A stretch of 64,000 nt of DNA from positions 682,001-746,000 of the forward strand of contig JAFCMP010000057.1 in NCBI GenBank assembly GCA_017506865.1, given 5' to 3'. The notes beneath the pieces were generated by a model, which saw only the letters and a program-made list of their open reading frames with translations, was not told the origin of the DNA and did not search any database. The translations under genes were made by a program, and so were the position numbers. Of this stretch, positions 23,681 through 37,400 are shown piece after piece (within the stretch, counting starts at the first letter, position 1; each line of letters opens with the position of its first letter). Origin of the DNA: Tribonema minus. Lineage: Eukaryota; Sar; Xanthophyceae; Tribonematales; Tribonemataceae.

Positions 23681-25317
23681 GCGGCCACAGCCATGGCCCT
23701 GTGGCGGAGCCAGTGGTGCGAGACTGGCGGCCGAGGGTAGGGCAAGGAAACCCAAGCCAAAAGCCGATCCGCCCGAACACATCAAGGTTGCAACGCGTCA
23801 GTATACCCTCCGCTGTCAGAATACTGCCCTCAAAACAGCGATCCTTTTTCAAGAAGTGGCAGGTGCCCTCGCCCCTCCCCCTTCCCCCCCCCCCCCCCCC
23901 CCGTTTCTGGCCTCATGTTCTGCCCGACAGCTCCCAACAGGGGCGTTTTGGCCAAAACAGGGGGTGGGGGAAGCGGAGAGCTGTGATTGGCGCCTGCGGC
24001 GCCGCTCACGGGCATCTTGTGCTGTACATATGCAAGAGCGCATTACACCCCCCATCGAACGTCGTGTGTGTGTGTGATAAATGTGTGTGATCGGTTTTTC
24101 GGGGAGAGAGAGGGGGGAGGTCGAAGACGCATTGCGCGGGTGACGATGCGCCACGCGCAGCATGTCTCCGCACGCGCGCTCTTGCGTGGAAGGGGGAGCA
24201 GGGGGGGGACAGCGACATACACGTCATTTCCACCCCCAGCCCGACCCTTGCCATTATACGCCCCACAGGTTCCTTGTACCATGTCTGTTGCTTAGGCGTG
24301 TCAGGCCCTGCTTATGGCGGCAGCGGTGGCAGCGGGCGGGTGTTTTTCACATGTTTCTCACATGTCTACCAATGTATACCTCTATTCCTACTTGACTACT
24401 CTTTGTGTGCATTGTATGTTTGCTGGCTGCTTTGCGCACAATGGCTCCTTGCCTCTGTACCATCTTCTTGTGTGCCTGTCCGCAGTTGCTGCTATGAGGC
24501 ATGCATGCCTCATGACCAGTTTAGTCAACGACGTGTTCATTCATTCATGCATAACATTGGCCAGTGCAGCGCAAGCATGGCAGTGTGTTGGCTTGCGTGC
24601 TCTGCTTGAGCGTAAAAGCAACAATGTTGACATCCAATGCCGGTGTATCACTGATGGCCATGCATAGCCTGGCAAGTTTCACAGCGGTGGATGAGAGCAC
24701 AATTTGACACACCACAGATGTGCGCATGACACAACAGACATCAGCTTGGTAGTAGGGACAGGTGTGTGGAGAAAATGGTCATTTACGGATGTGGGCAGCC
24801 CTGTGCGGCTCTGCAAGCTCTGCTGAAAGGTCTTGTTGTGATGCACCTGCTTCAAACAGACCTGATCTGCACTGCAAGAGTCCATGGACAACATCGCGGT
24901 CCAAAGTCGTCGCACTGTGCCCATGTGCTGAAGTGCGCTCCTATTGTTCTGCCCGGGTCACCTGCACAGGCAAATGGCATGCACAGGACGGTGGTGACAC
25001 AGTTGAGACTGTGTCAGGTATTGATGGTACGACTGATGGCACGGATTGCAGCAATCGGTGGCAGCTTGCAAAGCGGGAAAGCACAGGGCATGAACATGGT
25101 GTTTTCTCGTCAATCGAAGTGGCGAAGTGCATTTCAAAAAATGATGATCCCCCCTGACTTCGACATGGGTTTATCTCTGGTTCATATGAGCAAGTCAGCA
25201 AGTTGACAGCAACTGCTTCAACATGTACTTGAACTGAGTTCAAATGTGGCTCTCTCACAAGCTGATATTAACAACACTGACTGCAAGCAAGCTGCAAAGT
25301 TCAGCTGTGACGCTCAC
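23681..25317. other. Intergenic region between convergent U-box and glutaredoxin genes
   Basis: Holds both 3' UTRs. A run of 19 C residues lies at 23884-23902 and a short GT-repeat at about 24064-24090. The ORFs here are short and unlike the flanking coding sequence. A small terminal exon of the glutaredoxin gene could be hidden in the right part. Confidence 0.45.
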
Positions 25318-28108
25318 CCCCAGCTGTTCCGCCAGATCTCCTTCCTGCGCCATCTCCTGTACAATGTCAATGCCGCCAATCAGCTCGCCATTTACATACA
25401 GCTGCACCGTACAAAACACGACCACAGCAGCACGATACACAGCGTTGAGTACAGCATATCGCGCTTTTGCACAACGCTCAAACACAATCAAGAACAGCCA
25501 TACAAACAATGGGAAAGTATGTACATGCGGGCGCATGTTTCCATTGCCCTGATGGCTGGCGTACGTACAGCAGAGCAACAAGCTGTTCTATGCGAGCGCA
25601 ATCCGCGCCATGGGCATCACAGTGACTCGCTTCCATTGGGCCTTAGCAGTTTGATCGCACAGGGTGCGCTATGGTTTGTATGGCACCAGAACGCCTGCGC
25701 GCCACAGCGCACACGTTAAATTGCGCATACATTGAACTGGTGCTTCGAACATGATTATGTGCATGTAGCTTCTTCATGGAGATGAAGCATGAGGTAGTGA
25801 ATCGCTTACAAAGTTGGCCGTATGTCAGCACAGTGCGCATTGGCAGTACGCCATCCCATTGACCCCAGCAATCACATGCTGTGCAAGTCAAGCAGCTCTC
25901 ATGCATACCTGTGGATATGTGGGCCAGTTGCTGTAGGTCTTGAGGCCTTGTCGCACTTCTTCATCCTGCTCACGGGTGATTTCAGCACAGCCGCAGCAGC
26001 ATTGCAGGCAAACACATTGTGATCAGAGGGAAAGGGAGGCGACCCTGCAATAGCACACGCAGACGACATTGACAGTTGTGTGCGAAGCCCAAGAAGTGGG
26101 CAGCATGCCAACACGCTGCCAAACACGCTTGAAGCTCACACTCACAGCTCGCAATGCCCCCCCCGCCCCTCAAAGCAGAAAACGCCTACACAAGCCTGGC
26201 CTGGCAGTGTTGTAGTGACATATGCCAACTACACAAAGGTTGAGCTGCAGCTGACCGCAGGGGTGCTGAGTTGATGCAGTGCCCGCAAAGAAGCGATAAC
26301 AAGCAATCAGCTGCACAGCAGAGTCTGCTGAGCAGCGCTGCGACTAGCCCCTCTACGCTTAGCTACGCCTGCGACAAACGCGTTGTATTGCCTTAATCAC
26401 AGGCGTCCGCCTCACCTGTAGGATATCAAATGTGCTGAAAGGTACTTTGTGTTCCTCCAGCAGCCCCACGATCTTGCGGCTGAAACCACAGCGCGGCGCG
26501 CGCGGTTCGCCCTTCATGAACAGTATTGCTGGCGCAGAGTTGATGAGCTGTGGCAAAGGCAGACGTGTAAGGAGGCTTCAGGTACGATGACATGCAGATG
26601 CAAGGGGCAGGACTCCTATTGATGGAGACGCAATGCGCACGCCAGTGGGTCATCAAGTGGGGCGCGCTGTACATTCATAGGCGCTACGAATGCTCCAGTC
26701 GCGGTGCAAGCCGCTTCGGGTACAAGTGTGCTCGTTCTTACATACACACCGCATTTCCGGCGTCCTCGTGTTTTTGTGACAGTTGACTCACCGACCTGTC
26801 ACACCCATGTTGAGCATCTTGTTTCAGTCAGGCGAAACTCAATAGCAAGCTGACGCACACAGGGAGCCAACGTTCACGCCTGAACATCAACACTCTTAAA
26901 AGCAGCTACATGTGACAAGCACGCATCTGAGCCGTGCTGGCACGGTGACATCATGCATACCATCCCTCACTGCTCACCTTGGCGAGCCTCGCATTCAAGT
27001 CCCCACTTGCACCGACCTCCCCTCCATCGCCAGCTCCCGCTGCCGCAGATTCCATTGCCGGCGCTGCCTCCGTCACGCCAGCCGCAAACGCCTGCACCTT
27101 CTGCGTAAGCGCGGGCGCATCTGCTCCCTCCACCGTGTACGCGACTTTGCCCCCTTTCTCCACCAGCACAAACGTCGGGACCACCGATATGCCAAATCGC
27201 TCGCTGATGGTGGGAACCGCCTCTGCCTCTACCCTGGCGAATCGCACGCCGGTGGGGCCGTGCAGCTCTGCTAGCTTGTTCCACACAGTGTCCATCTGGC
27301 CGCCCGGTTTGGAGGGCTCGTGCCTGAGGGGGGGCGTCAACAGGAGTGGAGTTGCGAGTGAGGCAACTGTGACTCCAGCGCAAATGAAAAGCTCATGTTG
27401 CCAAGCCAGCCAGTGTTCACGTTAAGCTGTGTATATGGTTCCTGGGACGGTTCTTGTGCGAGATAGAGACACACTTTATGGCATCATCCCACACACACCC
27501 ATGGTGCAGAAAGTGTAATTGATGCCCACTGAAGTGTACAATCACCCTTTGCAAAACCTGAGTGCTGCTTGCCGACAGATGAAACATCTACGTGTTACAT
27601 TGCAGCCGTAGGTACTGTTCTCGCAAAATTCGAAAGCGAGAGGTTCAGTGCAATCAATAGATGACAAGGTGCATGCGGACGCAGTGAGACTGTTCAAGGG
27701 GCCATGCAGTGACACTTTGTGGACGAGAGAGGGGGCGGGAATTGCGTTGCGTGCATTGCGAGATGAATGCGCAGAGGGGAACTCTACACACACATCAACA
27801 TGCCCTCAAGAAGCACACTGTGTGAGCTCGGATCTCGAACCAACTTCAAGTATTGCGTCCTATGACAAATCATGTCTCGGCGTCCTACTCGCCTGGAAAA
27901 CCATGTCTCGGCAAGGCAGCGGGACTCGACCAGCATCACAGCGAATACATACACAGACATGGCGCACTGACGCATGGTATCCACATGGTATTCACAAAAC
28001 TTGCCATGCCGCCCAGAAGAACACTCCGGTCTTGGCTGCCGATGTGATGGTGTCCAGCTCCGCCTCCGAGCCGACGTCTCGAACCGCACCAGGCGGGAAT
28101 GCTGCCAT
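25318..28108 (-). CDS. Monothiol glutaredoxin with N-terminal thioredoxin-like domain (GLRX3/PICOT/GRXS17-like)
   Basis: Cytosolic/nuclear Fe-S-binding glutaredoxin involved in iron-sulfur trafficking and redox control. Exons on the minus strand: 28108-28005, 27323-26978, 26547-26416, 25965-25909, 25401-25318; 241 residues to the last recognised junction. Residues 1 to about 115 are a thioredoxin-like fold: [17 protein letters not shown] replaces the WCxxC centre and lacks the cysteine, as in some family members; then [16 protein letters not shown] and [12 protein letters not shown]. Residues about 151-241 are one CGFS glutaredoxin domain: [20 protein letters not shown] (Cys170), NWPTYPQ and [17 protein letters not shown]. 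The first intron has a GC donor (TG|GCAAGT), which restores the canonical W-H-E-P reading. The C-terminus is uncertain: either a short 3' exon follows or translation reads 20 codons to a stop at 25255. The family can have up to three Grx domains; only one is visible here. Confidence 0.88.
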
Positions 28109-28454
28109 GCTGAATCTATTGCCGTCGCTGGTTGCGATTTTTTTTTGTTGCGATCCGCAATGTGGCGCGCGAATATGCGCGAATGAACAAGTATCACCCT
28201 CCCCCCCGGGGGGGGTAGGTAACCGCCGTGGATGTTGTCGCTGAGCAGATGCAGATAGAGCCAAGGGAGAGGCAGCAGCCAAGTGACAGCCTGCCAAAAC
28301 CCCCCTGGCAGAGACTCTATGCCCTGTGGAGAGCTGTGGGCTGAGCTAGCACAGGGTCAAAGCTGGAAGGCCATATCATAGAGCGAAGCTGCGAGAGCTG
28401 CGGCAGGCGAGAGAAAGGAGTCTAGCCGCGAGAGGCGCCTGATCTCAGGGCGAG
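28109..28454. promoter_or_regulatory. Shared divergent promoter region, glutaredoxin / myosin
   Basis: 346 bp between the ATG of the glutaredoxin gene (28108, minus) and the ATG of the myosin gene (28455, plus). It contains a T-tract at about 28139 and a C7/G8 palindromic GC block at 28201-28215. Bidirectional promoter function is inferred from spacing alone. Confidence 0.55.
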
Positions 28455-31400
28455 ATGGATCACCTTGTCGACTGGAGCTTCGCCTCGCCGGGCCATCCGG
28501 TGTGGCTGAGCGACACAGATGGTGAGGCCACCACGAAGCTTTGCAGTCCACCATCTTATCGGAGCTGCGGCCCCAACTCTGCTGTGCCGTTTGCAATGAT
28601 GACCAAAGCTCCTTAGCGACAAGCTGCCTGCTGTCTTGCAGAATCAAGCCTTCCTTATGCTTTTTCGATCCCCTGACCGCTCTGCGTGATATGGCTGTGC
28701 TGATGACCTTCACGCCGCACGTGCCCTGCAGAGGCCTTCGTGGAGGCGACAATCACATCTGTGAAGGCGAACATAGTGGTGGTGACTACGAAGGCAGGGA
28801 GGAAGGTGACTGTGGATACGGATGCGCCGAAGAAAGCAGCTACCAGGTAAGCTTTTCGGAGGCAAACACATCTCGGCACGTCACCTGTGTGCTTGCATTT
28901 GGCGCGTCATGGCACGACACACGACGATGACCATTGTCGCAGTCGTCTGCAGGCACCGAGCCTTCTTTGCGCATAGTTGCAAAGCTCAATCCTGGTCGCC
29001 ATCGTGGCTACTGTTGCAGCTGCTAAAGTCACCGTAAACACAGGGCACGCGCGTGACTTGGCAGACGGAGCCTAGTTGTGATGGGGCATGGGTGTGCCTG
29101 CCAGGATTAGCAATTGCCGTGACCATATCCCATGTCAGTTGAAGCTCTGATACAGTGAACAAGCAGTACTGCTGAGCATGCGGTGGAACGCGTGTACATG
29201 CATCATGACTAGGACGCAGCCTGTCGCAAGGCATTGTGTCCGCGTGACGAACTTGACGATGATCAGTCAGCGGGATATGCGTATTGCGAGAATCAGGGGT
29301 ATGGACCATATGTAGCACCTGCCTCTGTATTGTATACGGCATCACTTCAGCATAGAGCCCTCAACAACAGAGGCGGTAATGGCGCAGCGCACACAGGCGT
29401 GAGCTGACCCTGGGAGCAGTGGAGTTGTACGCGAGGGCATGCAGTGGCTTATAATTGCACAACAAATAGTTGAGCCACAAGTGAACCTAGTTGGCTGCAT
29501 TCGTGGTGCAAGACATTGTGTGCGCGGTATCCTGTGTGACAGATGATGAAGGCGTCCAACTGGCAAGCGCGGTAATGTTATCCACGAGCGCAGGCCTTGA
29601 CAAGAGTCATATCCTGTGAGCTCCTGTTGACCTAACACTTGTGCACCGTGATGTGGGCACATGGGCTGGGAGGACACCGGTTGGCAGGGTGAACCAGCTG
29701 CAACACCAGCAGGGTGCCAGGGTGTACAGTTTGTTGTAGCAGCAGCCGCAATTCTGCCGTGTTTAGCGTGCTTGTTCTCTTTTGAGGTATTTCTGCAAGG
29801 AAGTGCTGACTGAGCGTCCAGTCAGCATGGTGCAATGACCGCCAGGTTTGTCACAGTCAGCATCCAGCAGGGCGACCGAGCTTGGACTGACTTGCTGCTG
29901 CTGATATGCAGGCGAAGGTATGAGGATAACTGCGCCGCTTTCGACAACCCCTTCTGGCGTGCAAAGCCATGCGTGCGCATGCAACAGCACCAACCACTCT
30001 CAAGACTTGCGCGTAAACCACCATTCATGTCCGCTGCGTCACGCGATGCCGCCTGCGCGACGCCGCCGCACTCGTGTCACCGCCTCATCACTGTCGCTTG
30101 CTCTGCGCTGCCGCCCCGCCGCGCAGAGGACGCAAGCCCTCGGACGAGCCGCTGCGGCTGCTGCCGCGCGCGCCGCAGACCGCGGAGGGCGTGGAGAACA
30201 TGGACGACCTCAACCCGCTCAACGAGGCCACCATCGTGGCCAACATTGAGACGCGCTTCCGCATGGACCTCATCTACACGCGCACGGGCCCGATTCTCAT
30301 CGCCATGAACCCCTTCAAGCGCCTGAGCATCTACTCGGACGGGATGATCTCCATGTACTGCGGCCGCCCGCACGGCACGCTGCCGCCGCACTGCTACCAG
30401 GAGGTGAGGCGCTGCGTTGCGATGATGCTCAGCAAGCTCGTGCGCAATGCATTTGTGCGCTGTTGTTGTGCATATCTCCTGGTACTGGGGGCGACTATGC
30501 ACCATCGACTGGTGCCGCAGGAGCAAGCGTGTTCAGCAACGGCGTTCGCGCGTGTCTGCCTTGAGGGCGCAGAGTCCCATGACGTGCCAGCGGCAGTGCT
30601 CATGTGGCCCGCTGGTCTTGTCACCTGTGGCGTCAACTGATTTGCGTCGGCGCTTGGCTAGTGGTCAGGGGCAATAGAGCGGGTCACATGCCGCCATAGC
30701 TGGCCTGCGCACACGCAGCGCATGCAGCGCACACGGCGATGGTGGACGCTCACGGATGTGCTCTCCGCGGCCTGTGCTTCTGTCGATGTGATTGCAGGCA
30801 GAGGATGCGTTCCAGCTGCTGAGGCGTGATGGGATTGACCAGAGCATCATCATCTGCGGCGAGTCTGGCGCGGTGAGTGGCCTTCTGAGGTGCTGAGCAA
30901 TGCTGCAGGTGCAGAGCTTTGAACTATCGCTGCAACTGCCCTGCCCATGTGTTGAGGTACGTCGCAACAGGTGTGCGCTGCTGCCAGAGGAATGATAGAG
31001 CAGTATGTTGGCATGGATGGTCACGACTCTGCCTCCAGAAGCTGGTACTTGAAGTGCTATGTACATGGAGGCACACACCGCTTCTTTGTGAATACATTGC
31101 ACGGTGATCAACGGCAATCTGGAAGTGGTGCACAAGATGAGCAGATTTGCTGTCAGTGGTTGAGAAGATGGGAGGCCCATTGCACTAAGCCGCAGCGCCT
31201 CTGTACTCGTACTTCAAGATTTCAACAATGGATGGCACACGCACTGTGCAGTACTTCAACACCGCAGTGCGCCATCACTGGCTTTTCCCTTACTGACAAC
31301 CACATGGCATATCATCTGCGCGTGCTTCTTGCCCTGTCCCCGCTTCAGGGCAAGACGGAGACCACCAAGAAGATGCTGCACTACATCAGCACGGTCGCGC

Positions 31401-34400
31401 GCGGCGACGGCACGGAGAAGAAGCCCGCCGCGCTGAGCCGTGCTGACTCCGTGCTGGCCCTCACCCTGGGCGAGCGCATGGTGGACAGCAACGCGCTCAC
31501 TGAGGCCTTTGGCAACGCCAAGACGGTACGTCGTTCTTCTGCTGGAAGTCACTTGCTCGAGTATCTTGACTCACTCTCTCGAGTCTCAAACTCACTCTCT
31601 TGCGTCACTGTCTCGAGTCTCTCTCGAGTGCCTTGCCAGTCTGACCAACGTGGTGCTTGTCTCACCATGTGCTCGGGCATCGCCACCTGGACAGTGCAGT
31701 GAACTGGTGCGCGCTGCCAGTGTGCACATGGGATGTTTAATCATTCGATGCAGTGCTTTGGCCTGTGTCGTCGGGGGGATTGAGATCTGTGTCAACGCTC
31801 ATCCAGCGGCTTCAGCAGTGTAGAGAGGAGGGGAACAGCTTGATGGCGCCGCACTGAACATCCTCGCGCTGTGCCTGATCCTTTCGTCATTACATGCGTC
31901 TGTGAACTTCAAGATGTGCTATTTTGGCGTCCCCCCCCTCTCGTGCTGTTCTCTTCTGAACCGTGCCACCAGTAACCCCCCCCTGAGTCCCGCCCCCTAT
32001 TGTGCCCTTCCGTGCGCGCGTTACGCTCGCCACAGGTGCGCAACAACAACTCGTCGCGCTTCGGCAAGTTCACACTGTTCAGCTTTGCCAAGCAGTACCG
32101 CAGTACCATCAGCGGCGGCCGTATCCGCACCTTCCTGCTGGAGAAGTCGCGCGTCGCTGCACAGCCCAAGGGCGAGCGCAACTACCACGTCTTCTACCAG
32201 GTCAGTTCTGAACTTCAAGTATACATGTAACTTCAATGTTTATAATTCAAGAACTCACTGCCCGACAACAAAAGCGTCTGTCTCCTATGATGTGTTGCTT
32301 GGGGCAGGTTGAGTGTCAGTAGTCTTGTGAAGTGGAACTGCTTGCACGCATGCAGAGTAGGCAGCACCGCCGATGCACATCCCATGCGCCACTCTCTCCA
32401 TGCTGTCGCCCTTCTTCTGGTACAACCATTTCCAGCCCTGAGCAGTCGCAAGTGCTCCAAAAACATACATCACACACCTCCATGCAAACCTGCCTCTGGT
32501 TTCACTTGGCCTACACGTACTACACTGCAGCTGCTGGCCGGAGCCCCCCCTGACTGGCGCACCAAGATGCACCTGCAGCCCCCCCAGTCCTACCACTACC
32601 TCAACACTAGCGGGTGCCTGGAGGCCACCGACATCAACGACGCCATGGGGTTTGAGAGCACCTGCGACGCGATGGACAAGGTCCAGATTTGCGAGGACGA
32701 CCAGGCAAGTGGCTGAAGCCGTGAATAGTCCATCGACGTGCCATAGCGTGTGCATGGCCATTGAAGTTGGCGATTGCGCTCATGTGCTAGAGCTTGTGGC
32801 ATCATTGATAGGTGTGTGATGCAGCTGTGCGAAGAGGTGGGCCCGTGTGAAGCTCTTTGCTGCATGTGAGATAAGTGGACAGAAGATCAGGTGTACACTT
32901 CTAGTGTATCCTATAGGTCATCGCATGGGCATGCACTCACCTAGAATGCATGTGTAGGTCTTCTGTAAGGTGGGCAGCACACTACTCATTCACTGTAATG
33001 CTGGCAGTTCTACATTCGAACATGCCATGATGAATGTCTGTATTGCCATCTCACCCTTACCCCAACTCTAACCCTCATCCCAATGTTTCACCGCTCTCAC
33101 GCTTCATAATCCGACTTTGCAGCCAGCAAATTTCAACTGCGCATCTGATATCTTCCGCACCTGTTGCTGCCCCCCCCCCCCCTTGCCGCACCCTCCATTC
33201 CCCAGCGCTGAGCTCCACAACGCTCACCTCATATCTCCCCCCCCCTCACCCCCCCCCCCCCCCCCCCCCTGCAGCTCTCCATCTTCCAGGTCGTCGCGGG
33301 CGTACTTCAAATCGGCCAGGTCGACTTCACCGCCCTGCCCGACGGCGAGTCGTGTGAGGTGGCAGCGCTCGGCGCCAAGGCCGCCGCGCCGCCCGTCACC
33401 ACCGCCGCCAAGCTGCTGGGTCTGGACGTGGAGGCGCTGAGGCAGGCCCTCATCACGCGCGTGCGCGTCGTGCCGCCCAAGCAGGAGGTGAGTGCTGCTG
33501 CTGCCGCTGCTGCGCATGTCAACTCTAGCTGGTGTTAGGGTGTTAAGTGTGGCTGTTGTGGCCTGAGAGCGTGCAGAGCACTGCCGCAGGCGCTATGCTA
33601 CCAAGTAGCCTGTGCTTGTGAGTGCGCTGTCATGGGCGAACACTGCATGGGGTACAAGAGTGCGCTGCGCAGTACACTGAACAGACACCGTAGTTGCACT
33701 GCTTCAACTCCCCTCCTCACATCACGTCTGTGCACTCAGCTCTGCGCCACTCGCAGCCGGCGGAGCGCCCGCCCACCGAAGACTATGCGCACGTCCCTGG
33801 CTCTGCAAGTATCACAACCACAACACGCATCTCCCCTCCCCCTCGCCTCACGAGCAACACACACCAACATGCCCCCTCCCCTGTCTGTCTATGCGCTGCA
33901 ACCCTCCCGCAGCCGGTGGCGTCGCCGCAGACCGCGGAGCAGGCGCGCGACTCGCGTGACGCGTTGGCCAAGGCCCTCTACAGCCGCCTGTTTGACTACC
34001 TGGTGCATGAGACCAACGAGGCCTTCGATGTTGACACCGACCCGGCGGCTGCATTCATTGGCATTCTCGACATCTTCGGCTTCGAGGACCTGAGTGAGTG
34101 CGCATTGTCATGAATGCATGAATCATGAGTGAATGCGTGAATGAAAGGGATGGCGGTGCGGCAGTCTCGCTGTGCTGCGATCTCGCTCGTGTCTCTCGTG
34201 CTACCATGTTGACGCGCAGAAGATTAGCACTTCGCTGCCCGGCATTGTCCGGTTTTGCGCCGCGCGATGCATGTCATGTGCCATAGAGGCAATGTGATTG
34301 GCTCATCCAGTGACGCTTGCAATGCATTTGCAACGCATTGTGCTTAATCCACGTGGAGCCCGGATAACGCTTCGTTTCTTTCGGCACCTGTGCTCATCAC

Positions 34401-37400
34401 CTCCCATTCGTGTCTCTCTCGTGTCTGCTGCTCTTCTGTCTTTGTTGTGCGCCTTGGACGCGCTCTGGGCAGACCCCAACGGCTTCGAGCAGGCAAGTGC
34501 TTGAGCTGAGAATTGTTATGTCTACCTTGGGGTTTGGTTAGTTCAATTTCTTCCGAATATTGCCAGTGTGCAGTTTGGACCAGGGACACTCTGCTGCACT
34601 CACACTGTCTTGAAGGCCACCATGGCACAAGCACGAATCACAATGTCAGCATAAGTATGCCTCTTGAAATGTGCAAGCTGCAAGATCAATGACTAAATGG
34701 CAATACACGTTCTGGTGCGGCATGTGGCCCACCGCGCGCCTACCAGCCTCAGCATTGCTGGACATTGTGTATAGCATTGCGCACAGTTCAAACAGCAGTG
34801 CTGACCTCACACACACCCCCACACACATGCACACAATTCTCCCCCCCCCGCCGCAGGTGTTCATCAACTACACCAACGAGAAGCTGCAGGCCATCTTCAA
34901 CGACGCGACGTTCCGCAAGGAGGTGGAGGAGTACACGCGCGAGCAGATCCCCTTTGATCGCCACGACTTCCCCAACAACCAGTCGTGCCTGGACCTTATC
35001 GAGAAGAAGCCCATGGGCCTGCTGCCCCTGATCGACTCTGAGTGCCTGCGAGGCGCTGTCGCTTCTGATCAGGTTAGGGTCGAGCCCGGCTACATTGTGT
35101 TTGCCCTGTGCGCTGTCATGCGCTCGCTGGCACGGAGCACTTGTGCTTGTGCATGTATGCACCATACTTCTTGGAGTTGAAGCGTGCATCTTGGCTGCAA
35201 TGTGCATTGGACCACTTGCGTCACACAAACTGCACCGCTTGTACAGAGTACACTGCTGTGCACAGTACGCTGCAGATGAGATTTCAAGTCGAACCACCTG
35301 CGTTGCGCATCCATACATACCCAGTACCTCACACGCGCAGCTGCCATTGCGCACCCCCCCCTTGCTGCAGAGTCTGGTGAGCAAGTTCCACCGCGCCCAC
35401 CAGTCGCACATGAACTATGCCGTGTGTGGCCCGGCCAGTGGCCTCCGCCACGCCGACGGCACCCTCACGCACGACTCCGAGTTCATCATCAAGCACTACG
35501 CCGGGTGAGCGCACATTGCAATGCCTTCTTTGCAGTATGCAGCGTCCGATGTGCGATGCAGGTCTTGCCGCTGCGATCTTCTACTGCGTACATTGAGGTG
35601 CTCTGGGTGTGGCTGATGCTCCCCATGCATGCGTCCGGAACCACTGACACTTTGCCAGCGCAGCCAACGCACATTGTGCTCCATGCACGCTGCTTGCACT
35701 GCAACTGAGCAACTGACGCCCCCGCGCCACCGCTCCGCCGCCAGGCCCATCATCTACGAGACTGCCGGATTCGTGGACAAGAACAAGGACGCCGTGTACG
35801 ACCACCTCTACGATGTCGTCTCGCGCAGCTCCTTCCCGCTCGTGGCCAGCCTGTTCCCGCCGCGCCTCAACGCCCCCACGTCACCAGGTGAGCGCTGACG
35901 TGCCCTCAACTTCAACATGATGTCCACTGCCTGTGTGCACAGGCTCGCGCCCTTCGTGCGCACCGTGATGACGGATGCCACGGCACGCTCTGGACTGCTC
36001 TGCTGCGGCAATATTTCCATCTGGCAGTGCTCAGATCAATTGACACGCACCAGTGCACGTGTCGTGAGCGTATTCCTGCCTGTCGTATACTCGTATACAT
36101 GGCATTGCGCGATATGCCTGGCCCACCCCACCAATACAAGTGCCTTCGCCTTCAACAAGCTCACATCATTGCGTTCCTTTCAACTGCAGGCGCGCCGTCG
36201 TCGCCCAAGGAGGGCGGACCCGGCAAGGCGGTGGGCCAGACGGTGGCCACGCGCTTCACCACATCGCTCAACGAGCTCACGGAGGTCCTCAACCGCACGC
36301 AGTCGCGCTTTGTGCGCTGCGTCAAGACCAACAACCTGCTCAAGCCGCAGATCTTCGACAAGCCCAGCGTGCTGCGCCAGCTCAAGGTACGTTTACGCGC
36401 GAAACGTCCTTGTGATTCTCATCTTTGATTTTCATTCCATCACAGAGAGGACGCATTGGCAGTGCTCTTCCATGAGCATGAATTGAAATGTCGACTCAAG
36501 ACTAACATCGAGTTCCATGTGGCACTCGGGGCCGCTTGCACTGCATATGTACTCATCTCGATGGGAGGGCTCAATACTGCATTTGCGCGATGATGCGGTT
36601 GGCATGCAGTGTGCCATGAACGCCTCGACAGCTGTTCCCGTATACCGCATATATATGCATGACGCCACCTAGGGGAGTCACCCACCTCTGCATTGCCAGA
36701 GCACTCGTTATGCATGACGCCACCTAGGGGAGTCGCCCACCTTGGCATTGGGCAGGCAATCTCATGAGCTCACTGTTTTCAACTCGTGTGCGTTTCTGCT
36801 GCAGACGAGCGGTGTGATGGCTGCGCTGGAGATCAGGCGCGCTGGCTACCCCACCAGGGTGCCCTACTCGGCCTTTGTCAAGCAGTTCCGTGTCTTTGAC
36901 GTGTCCAGGGCCGATGGCATGGTGAGCTGTGCATGAACCTATTGTGCTTTGTCATAAATGCACTGTGGTGATGCAGAGATCGTAAACATTTCATGTGTGC
37001 ACTTCTGCTACAATGATTGTGTGTGTGTAGGCATGCGCGCATGAGTGTTCTTGACAGTTTGCGGCAAGGGCACTCTGGAAAGCGTTGAGATTGGTGATCC
37101 GCTCGCGATGAGCTTCTGCAGTCGTGACGACTGGCACTTATACTGCCCCATTTTGCGTCTTAGTTCACAGCTCTTTTGTGACTTCACTACTTCATCTGCG
37201 CAGTACTCACACTTCTGCTGCGGTCTCTCGCGCCATGCTAATATTCCCAGCTCCCCATGTTCTCACCCCACCCCATCCCATTGTGCACCCACACTCACGC
37301 AACGCCATCTCACACTGCCCTTTTCCCCCTTCCCCGCAGCCATCGCCCAGCGACCTTGCCCTGGCCGCGGTCGGCTGGCCCAAGATGAAGGAGAAGGAGC

